Positions 21,901 to 34,740 of a DNA stretch of 64,000 nucleotides are shown one piece after another. This DNA comes from Balaenoptera acutorostrata (taxonomy: Eukaryota > Chordata > Mammalia > Artiodactyla > Balaenopteridae): NCBI RefSeq assembly GCF_949987535.1, contig NC_080078.1, positions 48,448,207-48,512,206 of the forward strand, in the 5' to 3' direction. The translations under genes and the position numbers were made by a program. Every line of letters begins with the position of its first letter. Within the stretch, counting starts at the first letter, position 1. The notes under the pieces were generated by a model. It had not been told where the DNA came from and ran no database searches. It worked only from the letters and a program-made list of their open reading frames with translations.

Positions 21901-24780
21901 CTGAAAGTGACCTGAAAAGTCACAGACTTACAATAGATCTGTCCAGGAGCTGGGGGAAATTCAGCCTACTGAAGAGAGAACTTCATGACCGTGTTCAAAG
22001 AGAGGTTACATACTCATACATGCATGCACACATGCACACTCACATGTGATTTATTGATAAAATGCATATAAAACTACTTTGTGGTGTTAATTCTTCAAAT
22101 TTCACTTAATAAATTTTGTATTTCAAATTTTGGCTAATATACATCATGAAAATGCATTTCAAAGAAATTCTAAAGCTCAAAAATTTTATTTTTAAAATAT
22201 GAGAATTTGTAAAAGGATTCATTATCAAGTATTAACTGCCCCTCTGTTAGAAAAGGAAATCAAATGTGGGATTCAATGGATAAATTATCTTGACTGATGA
22301 AATGAATACATTCAAGTTGTATTTTAAAATAATATTTGTGAAAGCAAGTCCTGAAAAGGATAAGCAAAACTAAGGAGTCTTTTTTAAAAAAAGATTTAAA
22401 ATAATTTATAAAAGTAATACAACAAAGGTATTCATGTGAGAGATATTATAAAAAATCAGGTTTACTCCTGTTTTTAAGAATCCCAAGTGCCACATCCATT
22501 CAAAGATATGTGCTTTCTTATCCATCTCAGCAAAGTGATTTATAATCCCATCACAGGGCTTAATTTCCTTTTACTGCGTCCATGGTATGCACAGCAATAG
22601 ACTGTGGAAACAATTCATTAGATGGGCTTACATTGGGGCTTGCTTGTATTACCAATACTTTACAAGAATGAATTTAGATGAGATGCAAAATAAAAAGGCA
22701 AATCATGGACAAATTGAGGGTTAATCATTCAAAATATCGATAGCTGAATACTTTGTAGTACACAGGAGATAGCACCCTATAACAGTTACTGAAGAAAAAT
22801 ATTTAACACTTGCAATTTTATCAATGTTTATATTACATTAGAAAAATGGAAACGTTCAATATCACATTTTAAACACCAAGTAATCCCACTTTACTGATTT
22901 TTTGCAACAACCCTTCAAAGGGTTTTGCTGTCCAATGATAACTTTCACAGATACATCTATTTTCGACAGCTAATCCTTTCATCTTATGTTGAACAAGTTT
23001 GTAATAATACTTTTTGACTCTTCTCCCATATTTGCATGTAGCCAATTCATTCAAATATAAAGAAAATAATTTTAGTGTTCCTTCTTTTTCTTTTATTTAA
23101 TAACTAATTATACAGTATGTGGGTTGTCAAATTTCCTTCTTTCTTCTTTGCTTGCCTATTTATCTTTGAACTTTCCATCAGCATTTCCAACGTAGAAGAC
23201 AAGAACATCTGTGTACATGTTTTCACTCCCCTATGTAACTTCTTCAGTGAGCATGAAAAATCTATTACATTTATAACCCTCATCACTCTTAGCTCAATGC
23301 TTTGTACATATTACATTCCAAATGCATATTTGATGACTAACTCTAAGATACGAGGTCCTTTCCTTTCTTGGCCTGATTCACAGTCCTTCCAGAGTCAGCT
23401 TTCCCACTTCTATATCCCTACCTGGACTTCTGACCATTACCAGCAGCCAGACCCTGATGGTGCTACTTTCTGTGTCCTTTCCAAGGACTGCATCGTAACA
23501 CTAGGCTCCTTTATCACTTGCCTAAACTTCCAACAGACTCTCTAAGGCCAGTCTCTCTACCAATGGTCTACTTTGGAACCCTCCTATGAGCCCTTGCCAC
23601 AGCCCAGTAGACTGTTCCCCAAACGCCTGGTCTGATTCATCCCATCCCAAACCCAAGAATGCCTGTAGAAAGGCATTCAGCATTATCCAACAAATGAAGG
23701 ATCTTTACCAGCCTCATATCCTAAACTTATTTTTTTATGATCCATGCAAATAGATTCATCATTATATTTATACATTTAAATCTTAATTATAGGGGATTTA
23801 CAGCATCAAACATGAACACAAAATTGAACTCTTTCTATTTCTCAATTACATTTTATGACAGGTTTTCTGTCCAGGTCAAAAAAAAAAATTCTTTTAGATT
23901 CTCAGAAACAATTGACTAAAATGAACCATGTGGTCAGCACAATAAATATATATTATAGCCCGCAGCCTCTAAAAGTTTGTCTGTATATAAATATCTTATT
24001 ATGGACATTTTTAATTTTAAAATTTATAACTTCCAATCCAAAATATTTTTTTAAGGATGGATTTATTTCCCACAATTTTTTTTCCAGTGTTTCCTATATT
24101 TTCATGTATCTATTCACACCAAACTCCAACTCAAGAATCTAAAAAATCCAACACCAAATGGCTCATTTGATAAGATGCACAACTTTAACACTGTTAGAAG
24201 ACTATCATCTCTTTTAAAAGATAATGCACAACTGCCTGATCTCTATACATTTCAAGAATACTATATAAAAGTTATAAAAGTTCATATAGACAACTTTTTA
24301 AGTACAAACTTCTTCAAGAAAATGTTTCCATCTTATTTCTCCTGCCCATTTCATTTCAAAAAAAAAAAAAAAACTTTTCTATTTCAAAGTTTAGTTATGC
24401 TGCCAACATGTTTATAATTCCAGAATTGCCATTCTATGTTCCCAAACCTATGGCTACCTGTTTTTCAATAAGAGATTACTGTCCTGCAGGAAGCACCTTA
24501 AATTGAAAAATATTCATCACAACAAAAAACATGTTAGAATATTCACTATTGGAGACTTTAGAGCTACGTATAATCCAAAATACTTCTTAAATACCTTGTT
24601 ATAGGCTGAGCTCATGGCATTTTTATACTGACTCAAACTATTTTCACTGACATCACTGTAGTAAATTTGCAGATGGAAACCATAAGAGTGATAACTTTTT
24701 ACAGAAATTTATACAGAAACTGTACTACAAAAAGTTAAACAGAAAATATATTGGATTAATCTCATACTATTGATCTTAAC
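19000..24780. other. 5.8 kb of mostly unassigned DNA
   Basis: AT-rich with many A/T runs. No RNA gene and no recognisable exon. A pyrimidine-rich stretch at 19690-20500 and another at 23370-23700 have composition like old L2 or DNA-transposon remnants, but I cannot assign them. A TA-rich patch lies at 20702-20725. The 142-codon ORF at 23117-23545 has no motif and uneven composition, so I do not call it a gene. Confidence 0.4.
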
Positions 24781-24784
24781 AACC

Positions 24785-24995
24785 ATGTATTCAGGATTTA
24801 TAACATGCCAAGTATTATATCAAGCACTTCCTAGGTATATTACCTGAGTCTCACAGAAACCCAGTGGTGTAGGGATTATTGAATCCATTTTACACATGAA
24901 GGTGCTAAAGCTCAGAAAGTAAAAAAGGGCAACAAATAGCCAAATAAATACCAAAGAAATGTGGATTCAAACCCATGCCAGTCTGATGCCAAAGT
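24785..24995 (-). repeat. MIR SINE remnant
   Basis: Antisense MIR: 'catgccaagtattatatcaagcacttcctaggt', 'attgaatccattttacacatgaaggtgctaaagctcag', 'gtggattcaaacccatgccagtctgatgcc'. Confidence 0.75.
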
Positions 24996-25301
24996 CTTAA
25001 TCCCTAAAACACATTGCTTTCCTAAATCTATATTACTCCACAGTTACTGTTTTAAAAGAAGACACTGGAAATTAAAAATGTTTAAAACTTTATATATTAT
25101 ATTGAACTACTTTAGTGTTGCTCTACATCAAAAGCTGTTCACTTGGTTCCTTTCAGAGTGTAGCATCTTAAGACTTTGGCTCAAGAGGACCAGAAAGTCA
25201 CTGGATAGGATGTAGGGCATATTAATTATCACTATCACAACAGGATACAGAATTACAGGAAGGAAGACTTTGCAGAGACAGGACTTAAAAACGCCTCGGC
25301 T

Positions 25302-25666
25302 GGGGACTTCCCTGGTGGCACAGTGGTTAAGAATCCGCCTGCCAACACAGGGGACACGGGTTCGAGCCCTGGTCCGGGAAGATCCCACATGCCGCGAAGC
25401 AACTAAGCCCGTGCACCACAACTACTGAGCCTGGGCTCTAGAGCCCAGGAGCCGCAACTACTTAGCCCACGTGCCACAATACTGCAGCCTGCGCGCCTAA
25501 AGCCCGTGCTCCGCAACAAGACAAACCACCTCAATGAGAAGCCCATGCACCGCAACGAAGAGTAGCCCCCACTCACCACAACTAGAGAAAGCCCGCACAT
25601 GCAGCAATGAAGAACCAGCGCAGCCAAAAATAAATAAATAAAATAAATAAATTTATTTTAAAAAAT
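25302..25666 (+). mobile_element. CHR-type SINE, long form
   Basis: tRNA-derived SINE with a Pol III box-B-like 'gggttcgagccc' near 25360. It is about 70 bp longer than the 290-bp copies because a middle segment ('gagcc...gccacaactactgagcc' type) is repeated. The 3' end is 'cagccaaaaataaataaat...' followed by 'tttattttaaaaaa'. The flanks ('aaaaacgcctcgg' and 'aaaaatacctggg') are only loosely alike, so the TSD is uncertain. Confidence 0.9.
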
Positions 25667-26016
25667 ACCTGGGTTTTTGCTCGACAACTGGCATACATAA
25701 TAGTATATTCTCTATATAAAATAATAGTGTATTCTCTACTTAAGGAATTTCAGAAGTGTGTGTGTAAGACAGAAAATGAAAGCTGTCCATTCTAGGAAAC
25801 TTCTGAACCTGATTATTCTTTTTGCCAGAGTACAAGCACCCTAAAGAGCTGCCCAATGTTTTGCATTTAGGTTCTAGGTGAAGCAATTTTAGTTCTCTGT
25901 CGAACCACCTCCCTAGATAATTTAACTTTTCTTCTCTTACTCTCACCCTCTTCATGCAGTGACACTAATGGTACTACCCTCACTGTCACAGGAGGATGGT
26001 CTTCCATATCTGTTTC

Positions 26017-26053
26017 TAGATAGATAGATGATAGATAGATAGATAGATAGATC

Positions 26054-26085
<32 letters not shown>

Positions 26086-26117
26086 CATACATACATACAT
26101 ACATACATACATACATA
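26017..26117. repeat. Compound (GATA)n-(CATA)n microsatellite
   Basis: About 16 GATA units with one GATGATA and one ATCG interruption, then about nine CATA units. Its unusual periodic reading frames produce spurious ORFs on the minus strand. Confidence 0.95.
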
Positions 26118-26119
26118 GG

Positions 26120-27788
26120 CAGATAGGTAAAGTAAATAAATAGCCAGCTCCGAAACACAGCAACCAGCCCACCAGGCATGTGGAAACTGGTAATGTCACT
26201 CCATCCACCTATCTTAAGAGTGTTGGCATTTTAAAATATGACAAGTAGGCTGGTTTATAAATAAAACAAGCAGGAAAGGTAAACCTGTAATTTGCATAAC
26301 AAGACAGAACTTCCAGCATGTTTTACCACCTACCATCTTTTACCCAATCATTCAGCTGGCAGTGCCAGTGAAAACATAAGTTCTTCTTATGATATATTCT
26401 TGGTTTTGCAAGGTCTTAGCTCTAGGATGCAGTAGAAAAAAAAAAAAAAAAGAAACATAATAAACTCAAGCATCATTAAAGTTTTCTGCCTGATAGAAGA
26501 CGTATATACCAGAGCCCATTTGATTCACCAAATTTTTTAGTTGTAGTTAATTTCCTTTTTTGATCTGTTTTTCAATAAAACTTTCCTTGTAATAACAAAC
26601 AAGTGGCATCAAGCCCTTTTTGAATGAGAGTGTAAGTTCCAGAGACAATAACTGACTTATCCAATGGACTACAAAGTCAGCAACAAGTTTGGAACTAAAA
26701 AATAGCCCCTTTGTGACTTTGCATTTATATACTATGTCTAACAATATGGCTAACAATTATTGGTAAGTAAGAAAGAATAAGCATGTAGTACTGATATGTA
26801 GCAAGTAGATGGAAGGTTCTTGAGTTTAAGAAAACTATATTTCACAGAGACAAATCCAAACAGTGACAGGTTCCAAAAACATCCAGTCAGTGTATTTACT
26901 GGTCACTCACTAACCTTTTCATCCTTACTGTGAACCCTAGTATTATCCCTTTCAGCTGTCAATATATTTTCTTTTTTGAAAAAGTTTCAGATTACTCTGG
27001 CAGTGTTTAATGGAAGCACATAAGATAAACCTATGAGAAATATTTACCCATCTCCCAAAATTATCAAAATGCATGTACATATAAGATCAACTGTTTCCAA
27101 TCCCCAGAAATGCAATAACCAACAAATGCATCTCATTTGAAAATGCATTCAGCTGACTCTTGGGTCACTGGTGGTTGATGATCCAATCTGTTAGGTATAT
27201 TTAGGGCTCCGTGCTTCTCTCTGTTTTCTCTCCAGATGCTCATCTTGTTTCTTATTTTGGAATTATTAGTTATCTTCATCAGAAGGTGGAAGAGGGAAAA
27301 TTTGTTAAACTCAAATCAGTCAATTTTACCTTTTTGAGGATAATACAAGTGGTAAAATTATAAACAAAGAAAGGGTTATGTTATTTCCTTATTATTTGCA
27401 AGATTACATTATCTGTGTTAAGTATTTCAACCACCTTCCATTGATAATTGTCAACTACCTCTTGGCATTTTTTTGGTGTACTCATCAGTTACATTTTTGA
27501 GCTGATCAATCTGATTCTCTCCTTACAACACACAAACACAATACTTCACGATGCCAATATAATTAGGGCTTTGCATTTGATTTTAGCTTTAACAAGCATA
27601 TTCGAGGAAAAGACTATATGTATCATAAAAGGAAAACATTTGATTAAAAGTCAAATACAATAAAAAGATGGGCAAATGAAAAAACTGGAAATGAAGAAAA
27701 ATAAAGTTGATATATAAAACAAAGAACACTGAACTTAAAATGGCACGTTGAAGTACAGAATAAAAAAATAAAGCTGATAGTTATAAAA

Positions 27789-27840
<52 letters not shown>

Positions 27841-28850
27841 AAGATCTTAAAAAACCTTTCAGTCACGTTTGTAATGCAGTGGTGACACCAGTCTTCACAA
27901 GGCAGAGGAAATGTGCACTTCATGGGGAGCAACACACTGATAGTAATTTTCTTGGTTCAAGTCTGAGGAGGCCAGTTAATAATGACTGCTGAGAGTTTTA
28001 AGCTCCAAAGATCCTGATTTGACAGGAAGAAAATTAGGAATCAAATTTAACTTATATCTAGCATCATGTGTACTGTCAACATTTTCTGCAAATCTCTTTT
28101 CTCAAGTATCTTATCCTGGTCTCCTCCAGCTGGAGCTCTTGGCTGCAAAACTCTGCTCTGTGTTCTGTAAGAAGGGACTGGCTACAGTTCAGAAGAACTG
28201 GCAATACTTCCCAACTCAGAATGACAAGAAACCAACGGAACCATTCAGATTTTCAGTTAAAATGCACCTCTAACTTTCCAGTGCAAACTCTCTGTAACGT
28301 CATTGGATGGTTCCGTAGATTTTTGCCCTATCGATATACATGTAAAGAGAACTTAAATTTCAAATCATTCAACTCCCCATTGAAACCTAATTGTCAAATT
28401 TACTCTTCATGTTGAAAATAGGAAAAAATATTTTTAAACATCATCTAGTTCTAATGTGTGTCTCAAGCAAAACAAAATTTAAAAAACACTGTGTCATAAA
28501 TGACAACCTCCTTTAAAGACAGACTCGCTGAATAACAAATGAGCTGATGATTTAAGTCCTCTGTGAGTGGTGTGAGGTGGGAGGATGGGAAAGGGAGTGA
28601 TGAGGTAATAAGAAATTAGGTCAAACCATTAACCTGAGTATATAGGAGAAGGAGACTGTGAATTAAATTTTAAAGTAGTTCACCATTCAAAATAATCTCT
28701 TTCAGGATGGAATACATTAATTTATGAAACTTTATAAAACTATTTTATTCTACATTTTTCAATATATTTACCAGGTTTCTGGTTCAAAAGGCCTCTCATT
28801 CCTCTAAACAAACAAACAAACAAACCACACACACACAAACATAAAAGTAA
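26120..28850. other. Unassigned AT-rich DNA apart from a CA repeat
   Basis: No gene or recognisable interspersed repeat. A17-type and other A runs occur (near 26434-26450). The CA microsatellite is listed separately. Confidence 0.4.
27792..27837. repeat. (AC)23 microsatellite
   Basis: Perfect dinucleotide repeat of 46 bp, so probably polymorphic in the source species. Confidence 0.97.
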
Positions 28851-29049
28851 AAAATTATACAAATATGTCTGCACTAGCATGGAGCAAAATGTGAAAGAGT
28901 ACCGCCAGGGTATTTAACCAGAGGGAATGGGAATGAAAGGGATGGTAAGAAGAGAAATGAGATAAACCTTTTATATATACATATTTGGAGTTTTAAAATT
29001 TACTATAAAAGCATGTGTCATTTTTATAATAAAAATTGTAAAAAAAAAG
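28850..29049 (+). repeat. Ancient L1M 3' end
   Basis: 'gaatgggaatgaaagggatggtaagaagagaaatgag', 'ttttaaaatttactataaaagcatgtgtcatttttataataaaaattg' and an A9 tail resemble the 3' terminus of old mammalian L1M elements. Preceded by an (AAAC)n patch at 28808-28826. Confidence 0.55.
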
Positions 29050-29455
29050 AACACATTTAAAAGGAAAACTAAAACCAAAGTTCTAGAAGAATACATAGAA
29101 CAAATTTATTTATACTCTTTAAGTAGGAAAGGCAGTATATAAAATCCGGAAGTCACAAATGAAAAAGACAATAATCATGATAACCTGAAAACATTTAATT
29201 TTGCATTAAAAATACCATAAAAAGTCAAAAATAAAAAAGCATAAACTAGGAAAATATTTTCATCATAAATGACAGATAAAAGGCTAATTTCTGCAATCCA
29301 CAGAGTACACAAAATCAAGAAAAATAGAGCCCAATCAAAAAAATAGGAAAGGCTATGAATAAGCAGTTAATGGCAAAATAAAAACAAATAGCAAGGAACA
29401 TGAAATATGATCAACCTTATTTCCATCAAAAGAAATGCAAATCAAAAAGCCAATA
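29050..29455 (+). repeat. Ancient L1M ORF2-end fragment
   Basis: 'gacagataaaaggctaatttctgcaatccacagag', 'aaaaaataggaaaggctatgaataagcagtt' and 'aaagaaatgcaaatcaaaaag' follow the order of the ORF2 C-terminal region. The next block (29456 on) restarts from an earlier ORF2 position, so this is a separate copy or a rearranged piece. Confidence 0.55.
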
Positions 29456-30805
29456 ATATAGGTAGATATATGAAGCAATGGAATAGAATTGAGAGTACAG
29501 AAATAAACCAAATATATATGGTCAACTGATTTTTGACAAAGGTGTTCAAACCATGTAATATGGAAAGAATAGTACCTTCAGCAAATGGTGCTGGGGCAAC
29601 TAGATATTTACAAGTGAAAGAATGAAACTGAACCTGTATCTTACAATATATATAAAAATTAACTCAAAGCGGACCAAAGGTTTAAACATAAGAGCTAAAA
29701 CCATAAAACTCTTAGGAAAAAAACATACAGGAAAATCTTCATAACTTTGGATTTGGCAATGGATTCAAATATAACAGCAAAAACATGAGTAAATAAAAGA
29801 AAAAATAAATTAGACTTCATAAAAGTTAAAAAATGTTGTACACCAAAGGACATTATCAAGAAAGTTAAAAAGACAACCTACAGAACGGGAGAAAATATTT
29901 GCAAGTCATATATCTGATAAGGGCCTACTATCCAGCGTATATAAAGAACATTTATAACTGAACAACACAAAACTCAATTAAGTTTGAATAGTTATTTCTC
30001 TAAAGAAGATATACTTCTATTTGGCCAACAAGCACATAAAGAAATGCTCGACATCATTATTCATTTGGGAAGTGCAAATAAAAACCATTCACTCCCACTG
30101 GGACAGCTATGATTTAAAACAAAACAAAGAACAAGTAGTGGTGAGGATGTGGAGAAATTCCAACCTTTGTATATTGCTGGTGAGAATGTACAACAATACA
30201 GTTGCTGTGGAAAACAGTTTAGCAGGCCCTCAAAAGGTTAAACAAAGAATTACTATAAGACACAGCAATTCTGCAACTAGGAATATACTCAAAAGAATGG
30301 AAAACAGGTGATCTAACAAATACTTGTACACAAATGTTCACAGCAGCACTATTCATAATAGCCAAAAGGTGTAAAAATGTAAACATCCATCAATGAATGA
30401 ATGGATAAACAAATGTGGTATATCCATACGATAGAATATTACTCATCCACAAAAGAAATGAAGTCTTGATACACGCTACAATGAGGATTAAGCTCAAAAA
30501 TGTTATGCTAAGCCATGAAAGCTATACACAAAAGAACAAATATTGTATGATTCTACTTACATAAAATATCTAGAATAGATAAATCCATAAAGACAGAAAG
30601 CAGATTATTGGTTGCCAGGGGCAAGGTTGGGGATGGGAGGGAAGTGGGTAGTGACTGCTTTATCCATTTTTGGTGATGAAAATGTTTTGACACTAGATGG
30701 GCTGATGATCACACAACATTGTGAATGTACTAAATATCACTAAATTGTACACTTTAAATATAGAATTTTATACTATGTGACTCTCACCTCAATTAAAAAT
30801 ACACA
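29456..30805 (+). repeat. L1M-type LINE 3' part (ORF2 C-terminus and 3' UTR)
   Basis: Continuous but decayed L1: 'agtacagaaataaaccaaatatatatggtcaactgatttttgac', 'ttcagcaaatggtgctggggcaac', 'agaacgggagaaaatatttgcaa', 'ttcacagcagcactattcataatagcc', then the 3' UTR 'ggttgccaggggcaagg...' and '...actttaaatatagaattttatactatgtgactctcacctc'. No intact frame. It is older than copies A-E. Confidence 0.85.
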
Positions 30806-31440
30806 CACCCACACACCATTTTCACTTATCAGGTTGGAAAATAGTAAAGTGACTATAAATTGATGCAACTATTTTTCAATTTGATATTATCCAGTACTTT
30901 CATTTCATCAAGAGGAATCTGCCTTGCACTTTCCAAAGGATGCCAAAACACAGCTACAAGGATGTTCAATGTAGAAATTTTTCTGATAGTGAAGAACAAG
31001 AAACACCCTAAAATGTCCATAATTTAATAAACTATAATACAACCATATGATGGAAGTTCTATAAGAATGCTTTATATCTGTATACACTGCTTTACAATAA
31101 AATATCTGAAAAAAAATTAAGTTTAAAAAAGCAAGGTACAAGACAACATTTGTATCATGATTCCATTTATCGTGATCCCATTTATCGTTTACGTGTATAA
31201 GAATACACATGTAAATCCTCATAAATGTAATATAAAAGGAGAAAAAACTTCACTTTATACATTATTTTTTACTTTACACTGGATCATATATATAGACCAT
31301 TTTATTTTCAATGTCAGCTAATCTTTTACATGTATTACTTTTGGGTTACCCACCTCCAATGTCTGGCAATGGAATTATGAGCAACTGTTTCCTTTTTATA
31401 CTTTTTTCCATTAAAAATAATTAATAAATGTAGTTTCACA
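30806..31440 (+). repeat. Ancient L1M 3' fragment
   Basis: 'tttcacttatcaggttggaaaatag', 'acaagaaacaccctaaaatgtccataatttaataaactataatacaaccatatgatgg' and 'aaaaaagcaaggtacaagacaacatttgtatcatg' match the order of an L1ME/L1M5-like ORF2 end and 3' UTR. Boundaries are approximate. Confidence 0.6.
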
Positions 31441-31964
31441 TCGGTATTTTTAGATGAATGTAAAAAATGAATCAAGCTATTAATCTATAAATATACAGTT
31501 TTTAAACTCAGTTTAATTTCTTTCTCACTTGAATAATGATGTCATTCTTTGCAATTAACATCACCACTTCCCTGAGAACTCTAATGAGGACACAGACCCT
31601 GTTTCCAAATTCCTCCTGGGAATAGGAATAAATACTTCACAGATATACTTGATTTGATCTTAAAAACCTGTTAGTCATTTGTATGTCTTATGTTCCTTAC
31701 TAGGAATATACACAGGTCAGCCCTTTCGAAAAGAATACAGAGTAAATATTAATCTCCCCAAAGAGATTCAAGAGAACCACTAAAGGAACAACCACTGTGT
31801 TTGTAGACATGTAGGATATCGGAACTATTCTGTTTTTTACCTCTAATATACGCACCAACACCAGAATTTTTTATACAAAGGAGGATTGCCTTCATCTTCT
31901 TGGGAGAGGGCAACTTTATCCCATTGGTACTACTGTTGATGAAAACTGTTGTACTTACCTTTTT

Positions 31965-32335
31965 TCTGAGCCTGTGCAAAGTTTGTGTCCCCCAACATTT
32001 ATATGTTGAAACCCTAACCCTCATTATAACAGTATTAGGAAGCAGGGCATTTGGGGGGTGATTAGGTCATGAGGGTGAAGACATCATGAGTGCAATTAGT
32101 GCCCTCATAAAAAATACCTCAGAGAGCTTTACTACTCCTTCCACCATGTGAGGACACAGTGAGAAGAGGACCATTTATGAACCAGGAAGCAGGCCCTCAC
32201 CAGACAATGAATTCGCCCGCAGCTTGATCCTGGACTTCCCAGCCTCCAGAAGTATAAGAAATAAATGTTTGCCGTTTTAGCCACCCAGTCTACGGTAATT
32301 GTGTTACAGCAGCCCCAAAAGACTAACACAGCCTG
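31965..32335 (+). repeat. LTR-like ancient repeat (MaLR type suspected)
   Basis: A widespread mammalian repeat recognisable by 'gtttgtgtcccccaacatttatatgttgaaaccctaacc', 'ggtgattaggtcatgagggtg', 'caccatgtgaggacacagtgagaag', 'cctggacttcccagcctccag' and the end 'agccacccagtctacgg...agactaacac'. Length and ends fit a solitary LTR. I am confident that it is a repeat, less so of its family. No protein-coding sequence is present. Confidence 0.65.
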
Positions 32336-32819
32336 CATCATTTTATACTGGACAACATAAATGATGGGCAAGTAGTGTCCTTTTTGAGGATGGATTTGAT
32401 TTTTTTTAAGGTTAAATGTTATTCTAGAGAAGCTACCAAAAACTGAAGTATGATTATAGCTACCAATTATAAATCATGGCAGGCTTTTTCATGTGGGGCT
32501 TGTAATACAGTTCTGAAAGCAATTTTCAAGTAGGAGTCACGAAAGTGGCTTAGTAGAACAGGAACACTGGAATAAGAAGACAGACCTTCAAGTAAATACT
32601 GTAATACTGTGGACTTAACAATTCTGATATGTCTCTTTTAAATCTCATTATTTTGCAATCACACATAGATATTCTGAAACCAAGAGACTGTCGTATGAGA
32701 AGTCATCTTCCTGAATCTTTATGTGTAAAGTGAGTTAGACAAAATAATTTGCAAGACATCCACATGTTCTATGATTCTATATTTTATCATCAGAGATAGA
32801 ATAAGGAAGTTATCATTGA

Positions 32820-34125
32820 TCTCCTGTGACCAACACCAATCCTCATTTCACACCTTACCCAATCTATCAGAAATACTGAACAACTGAGTTGATCACTCTC
32901 CTAGTTTCTTATATCATTTTCTTCACAGCTTCGAAGAGGCCATTAGTTCCTTCTTAGTTCTCCTTCTGCCTCACTGGCTACTCTTAGTCCCCATTACTGG
33001 TCCCTCCCCATCTGCCTGTGCTCAAGATAACAGAACCCAGGGCTCAGGTCTCTTTTCTGTCTACAATCATTCTCTAGGTGATTTGGTCTAATACCGCATC
33101 TTTAATCACTGTCTTTATGCTGTTAACTCCCAAAATTATATCACCAGGCTCAATTCTCTACTCAGCATCTTGGATATTTAATAGTTACCTCAAACTTCAT
33201 ATATTCAATCAAACAATGCACTTAATTTCCATACCCACATCTATTCCTTGACAGACTATTCCATTTCACTAAATAGCGACTCTACTTTTCCAATTGCTTA
33301 GGTCAAAAACCTCAGGACCGTCTTCAACTCCTTCCTTTTCTTCTCTCCACATCCATCCTTGAACAAGTGCTGCCATCTTCACCTTTGAAACACATCCTGA
33401 ATCCAACTGCTTCTCACCACCTCCACCTTGACCACCCTGTTCAAATCAGCATCATCTCTAGTCTGACTCCTAAAACATCAGCCGATTTGGGGCTCATGCT
33501 TCAACTCTAGTCTCCCTACACTCAATTTTCCTACAAACAAAGTGGGTCAATGCTTTCTTGAAATCATTACAAAGATCATGTCACTTCACTACTCAGAATC
33601 CTCCAAGGGCTTCCATTCTTGCTCAGAGTCAAAGAGAACCTACATAAGCCGGCCCCTCTACCATTTATCCAACCTTCTTACCACAGTCTCACCTTAATCA
33701 CTCTACTCCCTGCATTCTTAGGGCAGGTTGAGTGTATCCTGTTGGGCCTGCTGCCTGTAATGATCTTGCATCAGATATACACACGGATCACAATTTCATT
33801 TTGGGGGGAATCTCTGCTCACATGGTACTTTTATTAGACAGTTCTTCCCTAACTACTATATGTAAAACAGCACCCTCTACCTCTCTTACGTACCCTCTAC
33901 CTCACACTCTATTTCCATTACTCTACTTTACCTTTCTTTACTGCACTTATAAAAGCACTAGGTATACTACATTTATTAGTTTGTTTATAGACTGATTCCT
34001 TCACCCCAACTATCAGAATATTGCTGTATTAAAGCAGGAATATTATTTACTGCTGTGTCTCATGTGCTTAAAATAGTACCTGGAAAAAGGAAACTCTTGA
34101 TAAATATTTGTTAAATGAACAAATG
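32820..34125 (+). repeat. L2 LINE, ORF2 end and 3' UTR
   Basis: Typical L2 progression: 'ctaggtgatttggtctaatacc...', 'ctactcagcatcttggat', 'ctcagaatcctccaagggcttccattcttgctcagagtc', 'ttcttccctaactac', 'tgcacttataaaagcactagg', and the end 'agtacctggaaaaaggaaactcttgataaatatttgttaaatgaacaaatga'. The longest L2 in the window. The reading frame is destroyed. Confidence 0.85.
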
Positions 34126-34129
34126 AATA

Positions 34130-34740
34130 TGTTAACTCCTATTTTATCATGTGCAACAAAGGTCAACAAAACCATATAAGGGAAGAACCGTTTTGAGAAT
34201 ATATGAATGTGCTAGGTACAACATGGGAACATAGAAACATATATTTACCTGCATAAAGCCATCTCTGAAACTTGATTTAGGAACACTCACTCCACCATAG
34301 CAGGAAATCAGCAAGAAAGCTGACCAGGGCCATGGGTGGAAAAAACATGAAACTAGAATCCTAGTCTGTGCTACACATATAATTGTGGAGTCCAAAGCCA
34401 CATTATATATATGGCGTAGGGACCCCAACTGAAAAATTAACTTAAAAACTGGTCTAAAATCAGGGATATATCTAGGTTCTCTGCAAAATAAAATTTTAAA
34501 TTATCTTTTAGGAGTAGTTCTGTAACTTCTAACACATAGGACACAATAGGAAACAACCTACTCTGTTGGTAAGCAAAGTAAAAAAAAAAAAAAAAAAAAA
34601 TTAGAACCCACACAAAGAGGGAAAGTCAACTGCTACAGGAATGGAGAATTTATACCCTAAAAAATAAAAATGAAATAATCTGAGTATTAAGATAAGCATG
34701 TTTTAAAAGTTTTTTACAAGGGTATATAAATCAATAACAG
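34130..34740. other. Unassigned DNA with an A21 run
   Basis: No gene. An uninterrupted A21 tract at 34580-34600 may be the tail of an unrecognised retrocopy, but I see no matching body upstream. Confidence 0.4.

Noticed and set aside
23117..23545. 142-codon plus-strand ORF outside repeats
   Set aside because: No recognisable domain, no splice-site framing, and its length is within chance expectation for a 64-kb window. Kept only as unassigned DNA.
25867..26208. Minus-strand ORFs with Tyr-Leu-Ser-Ile or Tyr-Val-Cys-Met repeats
   Set aside because: Translation of the GATA/CATA microsatellite.
27644..27935. Cys-Val repeat ORFs
   Set aside because: Translation of the (AC)23 repeat.
18495..32335. 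Possible endogenous retrovirus between the two MaLR-like LTRs
   Set aside because: The LTRs look different from each other, lie 13 kb apart and have no gag-, pol- or env-like sequence between them. They are independent solitary LTRs.
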